A stretch of DNA of 64,000 bases, taken from Spirodela intermedia (lineage: Eukaryota; Streptophyta; Magnoliopsida; Alismatales; Araceae). Location of the stretch: contig LR746281.1 of assembly GCA_902729315.2 (NCBI GenBank), positions 1,615,001-1,679,000 on the forward strand, given 5' to 3'. The notes under the pieces are model-generated. The model had not been told where the DNA came from, made no database searches, and saw nothing but the letters and a program-made list of their open reading frames with translations. Shown piece by piece: positions 61,555-64,000 of the stretch (the first letter of the stretch is position 1; each line of letters starts with the position of its first letter). Both the position numbers and the translations under genes were made by a program.

Positions 61555-63135
61555 TCAATTATCATCCATCTCCAGGATCCTCCCCAACCCCTCCAACACA
61601 CCATAAATCTCCTCCGTCCTCGGATGCGACTCATCTTCTACTCCAAACAAGTGAACCACCCCGCCCTCCACCTCCACCCAGCTACACCCCGCCGTCTTCC
61701 TCACCCCTCTAACCCTCATCATCAACCGCACCCTCGCTGCATCCTCCCCCCTCCCCGCCCCCTCGTACGTCCTCGCCATGGCCGCGTACCTCCCCGCGTT
61801 CCCCGGCTCGAGCTCAAACAGCCTCCCCGCGGCCTCCTCCGCAATCGCCACCTCCCCGTGCTTCCTGCAGGCCCCCAGCAGAGCCCCCCACACGTCTCTC
61901 CCGCCGCCGCCGGGGGCGGCGGCGGCGAGCTCCGCCGCCTCGCGTAGGAGCCCCGCCCTGCCCAGCAGGTCCACCATGCAGCTGTAGTGGAGCTCCCCCT
62001 TCTCCACTCCGTGCTCCTCCATCAGCTCGAAGATCGACCTTCCTTCCTCCACCATGCCGGCGTGCCCGCATGCCGAAAGCACGCTCAGGAAGCACATGCC
62101 GTCGGCGCGGACGCCCGCGGAGAGCATCTCGGCGAACAGCGTCAGCGCATGCCGCGCGCGGCCGTGCGCGCCGTAGCCGCTGATCATGGCGTTCCAGGCG
62201 ACGACGTTCTTCAGGGGAATTCTGTCGAACACATCGCGAGCGTGGGCGAGTCGGCCGCAGGCGGCATACATCGCCACCAGGCCGCTGCCCAGCGCGGCGT
62301 CCACCGGCGTGCCGGACTTGACGGCGTAGCAGTGGACCCACATCCCGTCTCGCGCCGCCGCCAGCTTAGCGCAGGCGGGGAGGAGGCCCACGAGGGTGAC
62401 GTAGTCGGGGCTCTGCAGGGTGTCCTCACGCAGCATCCGGTGGAAGAGCGACAGCGCTTCTCTGTGGCGCTCGTTCTGGGAGTACCCCGCGATGAGGGAG
62501 TTCCAGCTGACGAGGTCCCTATCGGGCATTCCGTCGAACAGGTGCCGCGCGGCGTGGAGGTCTCCGCAGCGGGAGTAGAAGGAGACGAGGGCGTTGCCCA
62601 CGAAGAGGTCCGTCTCTAGGCCGACCTTCCAAGCCTCGCCATGGACCGTCCTGCCGCTGCCGCCGTCGCCGGAGGCGGCGCAGGCCTTGAGCACGAAGGG
62701 GTAGGTGTAGCGGTTGGCGGTGGCGGGACCACCGCTGCGCCGCATGATGGCGTACACGGCCAGCGCCTCCTCCGGCGGGCCGACGGCAGCGTACCCACGA
62801 ATGACGACGTTCCACAGGAGGGCGTCCCGCAGTTCGGCGCCGTCGAAGACGCGGCGTGCATCTCGCATGCCGGAGCCGCCACCGAGATCGGCGTACAGCG
62901 CCACCAGCTTGGCGGCGAGGAAAGGGTTGCCGCCGTGGCCGGCGGTGATGATCTGTTGGTGGGCTTGCTGGAGGGTCCTCAGGCTGGCGCATCGGGTTCG
63001 CAGCAGGGCGGCGTAGTCGCGGGAGTCCCAGCGGCGCCGCTGGTCTCCGGCCACCGCCCCGTAGAGGAACCTGAGTGCGGCGAGGTGTGGCCTTCCAGGG
63101 CGTGGGACTGCTCTCGGCGGGCGGAAGCCATGCAT
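61555..63135 (-). CDS. Pentatricopeptide repeat protein, PLS class with E/E+ domain
   Basis: One exon, 526 residues, intronless as usual for PPR genes, and very GC-rich. A basic, Pro/Arg-rich N-terminus fits an organelle transit peptide. Repeats show the usual pattern: ARRVFDGAELRDALLWNVVI, GNALVSFYSRCGDLHAARHL, RDLVSWNSLIAGYSQN, GLVAMYAACGRLAHARDVFD, NVVAWNAMISGYGAHG and HYSCMVDLLGRAGLLREA. Then comes the E region (WGALLGACRKHGEVAIAEEA, YAAMARTYEGAGRGEDAARV) and an E+-like end (GCSWVEVEGGVVHLF, then a short tail). There is no DYW domain, so any C-to-U editing would need a partner deaminase. The RNA target cannot be read with confidence. The next in-frame methionine is about 78 codons on, so the start is firm. 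Confidence 0.94.
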   Translation of the reverse strand: MHGFRPPRAVPRPGRPHLAALRFLYGAVAGDQRRRWDSRDYAALLRTRCASLRTLQQAHQQIITAGHGGNPFLAAKLVALYADLGGGSGMRDARRVFDGAELRDALLWNVVIRGYAAVGPPEEALAVYAIMRRSGGPATANRYTYPFVLKACAASGDGGSGRTVHGEAWKVGLETDLFVGNALVSFYSRCGDLHAARHLFDGMPDRDLVSWNSLIAGYSQNERHREALSLFHRMLREDTLQSPDYVTLVGLLPACAKLAAARDGMWVHCYAVKSGTPVDAALGSGLVAMYAACGRLAHARDVFDRIPLKNVVAWNAMISGYGAHGRARHALTLFAEMLSAGVRADGMCFLSVLSACGHAGMVEEGRSIFELMEEHGVEKGELHYSCMVDLLGRAGLLREAAELAAAAPGGGGRDVWGALLGACRKHGEVAIAEEAAGRLFELEPGNAGRYAAMARTYEGAGRGEDAARVRLMMRVRGVRKTAGCSWVEVEGGVVHLFGVEDESHPRTEEIYGVLEGLGRILEMDDN

Positions 63136-63176
63136 CTGCTGAGAGACTCAAGAGCCTCTTTACGTGAATGAAGTGA

Positions 63177-63185
63177 TATTTATAG
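63177..63185 (-). promoter_or_regulatory. Putative PPR gene TATA box
   Basis: CTATAAATA on the minus strand, only 42-50 nt before the PPR start codon. It is a perfect consensus, but it implies a leader of about 10-20 nt. Confidence 0.5.
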
Positions 63186-64000
63186 ACGGAAATGAGTATC
63201 TATCGGGCTGCTTGGTTACTAAATACGCGGATATGGAGTACCCAACGGGCCCACTAGCAGCAGTTCTCAGAAATGTTCCAGACCGGGAAGACGATGGAGG
63301 GAGGAGGCTGCATACTATATATAGCATGTATCGGATCTTCAAGAACCAGGTCAAATGTAACATTTAAGATTTCAGGAGACCACGACTTCACCCGAGTCAA
63401 CCCACGGAGGCATTTAAGATCCCCTCGGAGTTTCCTAAAAAGGGTAAGCTTTTATGGACATCAGGTGAACAAAAGGCGCGTCCTTTGGACCGAGACAGGC
63501 ACCGGAGCGGACCTCTTTTTCCGTCCAAATCTAATTTCATAGTGAAAACCTAGGAAGACTACCAACTGATTTTGCTCACTTGGATCATTTCCAAGGGCCG
63601 TACATCAAAGCCCAAGAAGAAGCAGAAGAAAAACTTCCCATAGCGGTCCAACATCAGGTCGGATGGATTGCAGCTCGGCGCCATCCGCTGCATAGCAGAG
63701 CAAAAAGATTGAGGAACTGATGATGTCAAGGACGAGGAATAATGGCCAGCAGGAACGACAAGAACAGGTAACAGAGGAGAAGATTTTTCAACCTTCCAAG
63801 CAGATATTTCAACTGATTTGGCAGCTACAGCTACGCAATTCTGGGCTTTGTGATAAAAAGAAATTAACAGTGGACCAACGTCCCAAAAGATCATTGGAGC
63901 TGGAAGCCAAGGAAACCAATTCATGCAAGATATCTTTCAGAATGATGCAAATCACCAGGGGAATTCGTCAACCATCATTCGTTAACTAGCAAGAATCTTT
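63186..64000. other. Right edge, no gene identified
   Basis: Two overlapping open frames (63559-63924 minus, 63720-63989 plus) have no family signature and typical noncoding composition. The stretch probably holds the upstream region of the PPR gene and the edge of a neighbouring locus outside the window. Confidence 0.5.

Noticed and set aside
61814-63171. Long open frames on both strands over the PPR gene
   Set aside because: They are shadow frames created by very high GC content. Only the 526-codon minus frame shows PPR repeats.

Overview
This is nuclear DNA from a flowering plant. The genes are intron-rich, their products are land-plant families (TT12-type MATE, phospholipase D delta, PLS-class PPR, NIP-type RING-H2), and Ty1/copia and Ty3/gypsy remains are frequent. 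The intronless PPR gene and several first exons are very GC-rich, as is common in monocots, so I favour a monocot. The sequence alone does not name the species.

Region 1 (1-25 kb) is a damaged MATE-transporter cluster on the minus strand. One copy (19914-24973) is complete: eight exons, phases that close, 498 codons. A tandem partner (1192-17560) is a pseudogene with no start codon, frameshifts, stops and no exons 5-8. One of its introns was split by a 12.5-kb Ty3/gypsy element. That element was itself hit twice: by a 1.76-kb insertion in its gag (5-bp duplication CATAC) and by a complete 4.64-kb Ty1/copia element in its LTR (5-bp duplication ACCAC). Fragments of further MATE copies and an old copia gag lie between and beside the two copies.

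Region 2 (25-28 kb) has no recognisable gene. Region 3 (28-64 kb) is a gene-dense housekeeping block. It holds an MPDU1-like PQ-loop protein (minus), a NIP-type RING-H2 E3 ligase (minus), a 20-exon aconitase with an N-terminal extension (plus), a prolyl 4-hydroxylase (minus), a 10-exon phospholipase D delta (plus) and a single-exon PPR protein (minus). RING/aconitase and P4H/PLD are divergent pairs; aconitase/P4H and PLD/PPR are convergent. The genes do not form a pathway. All the exon models come from reading splice sites by eye, and each closes in frame with an expected family length.

I did not find a new multi-gene system. The points most worth a second look are the three-level nested insertion, MATE duplication breakpoints at GA/CT microsatellites, a tRNA-Leu gene and a 57-bp minisatellite inside one PLD intron, and an upstream ORF that overlaps the PLD start codon.
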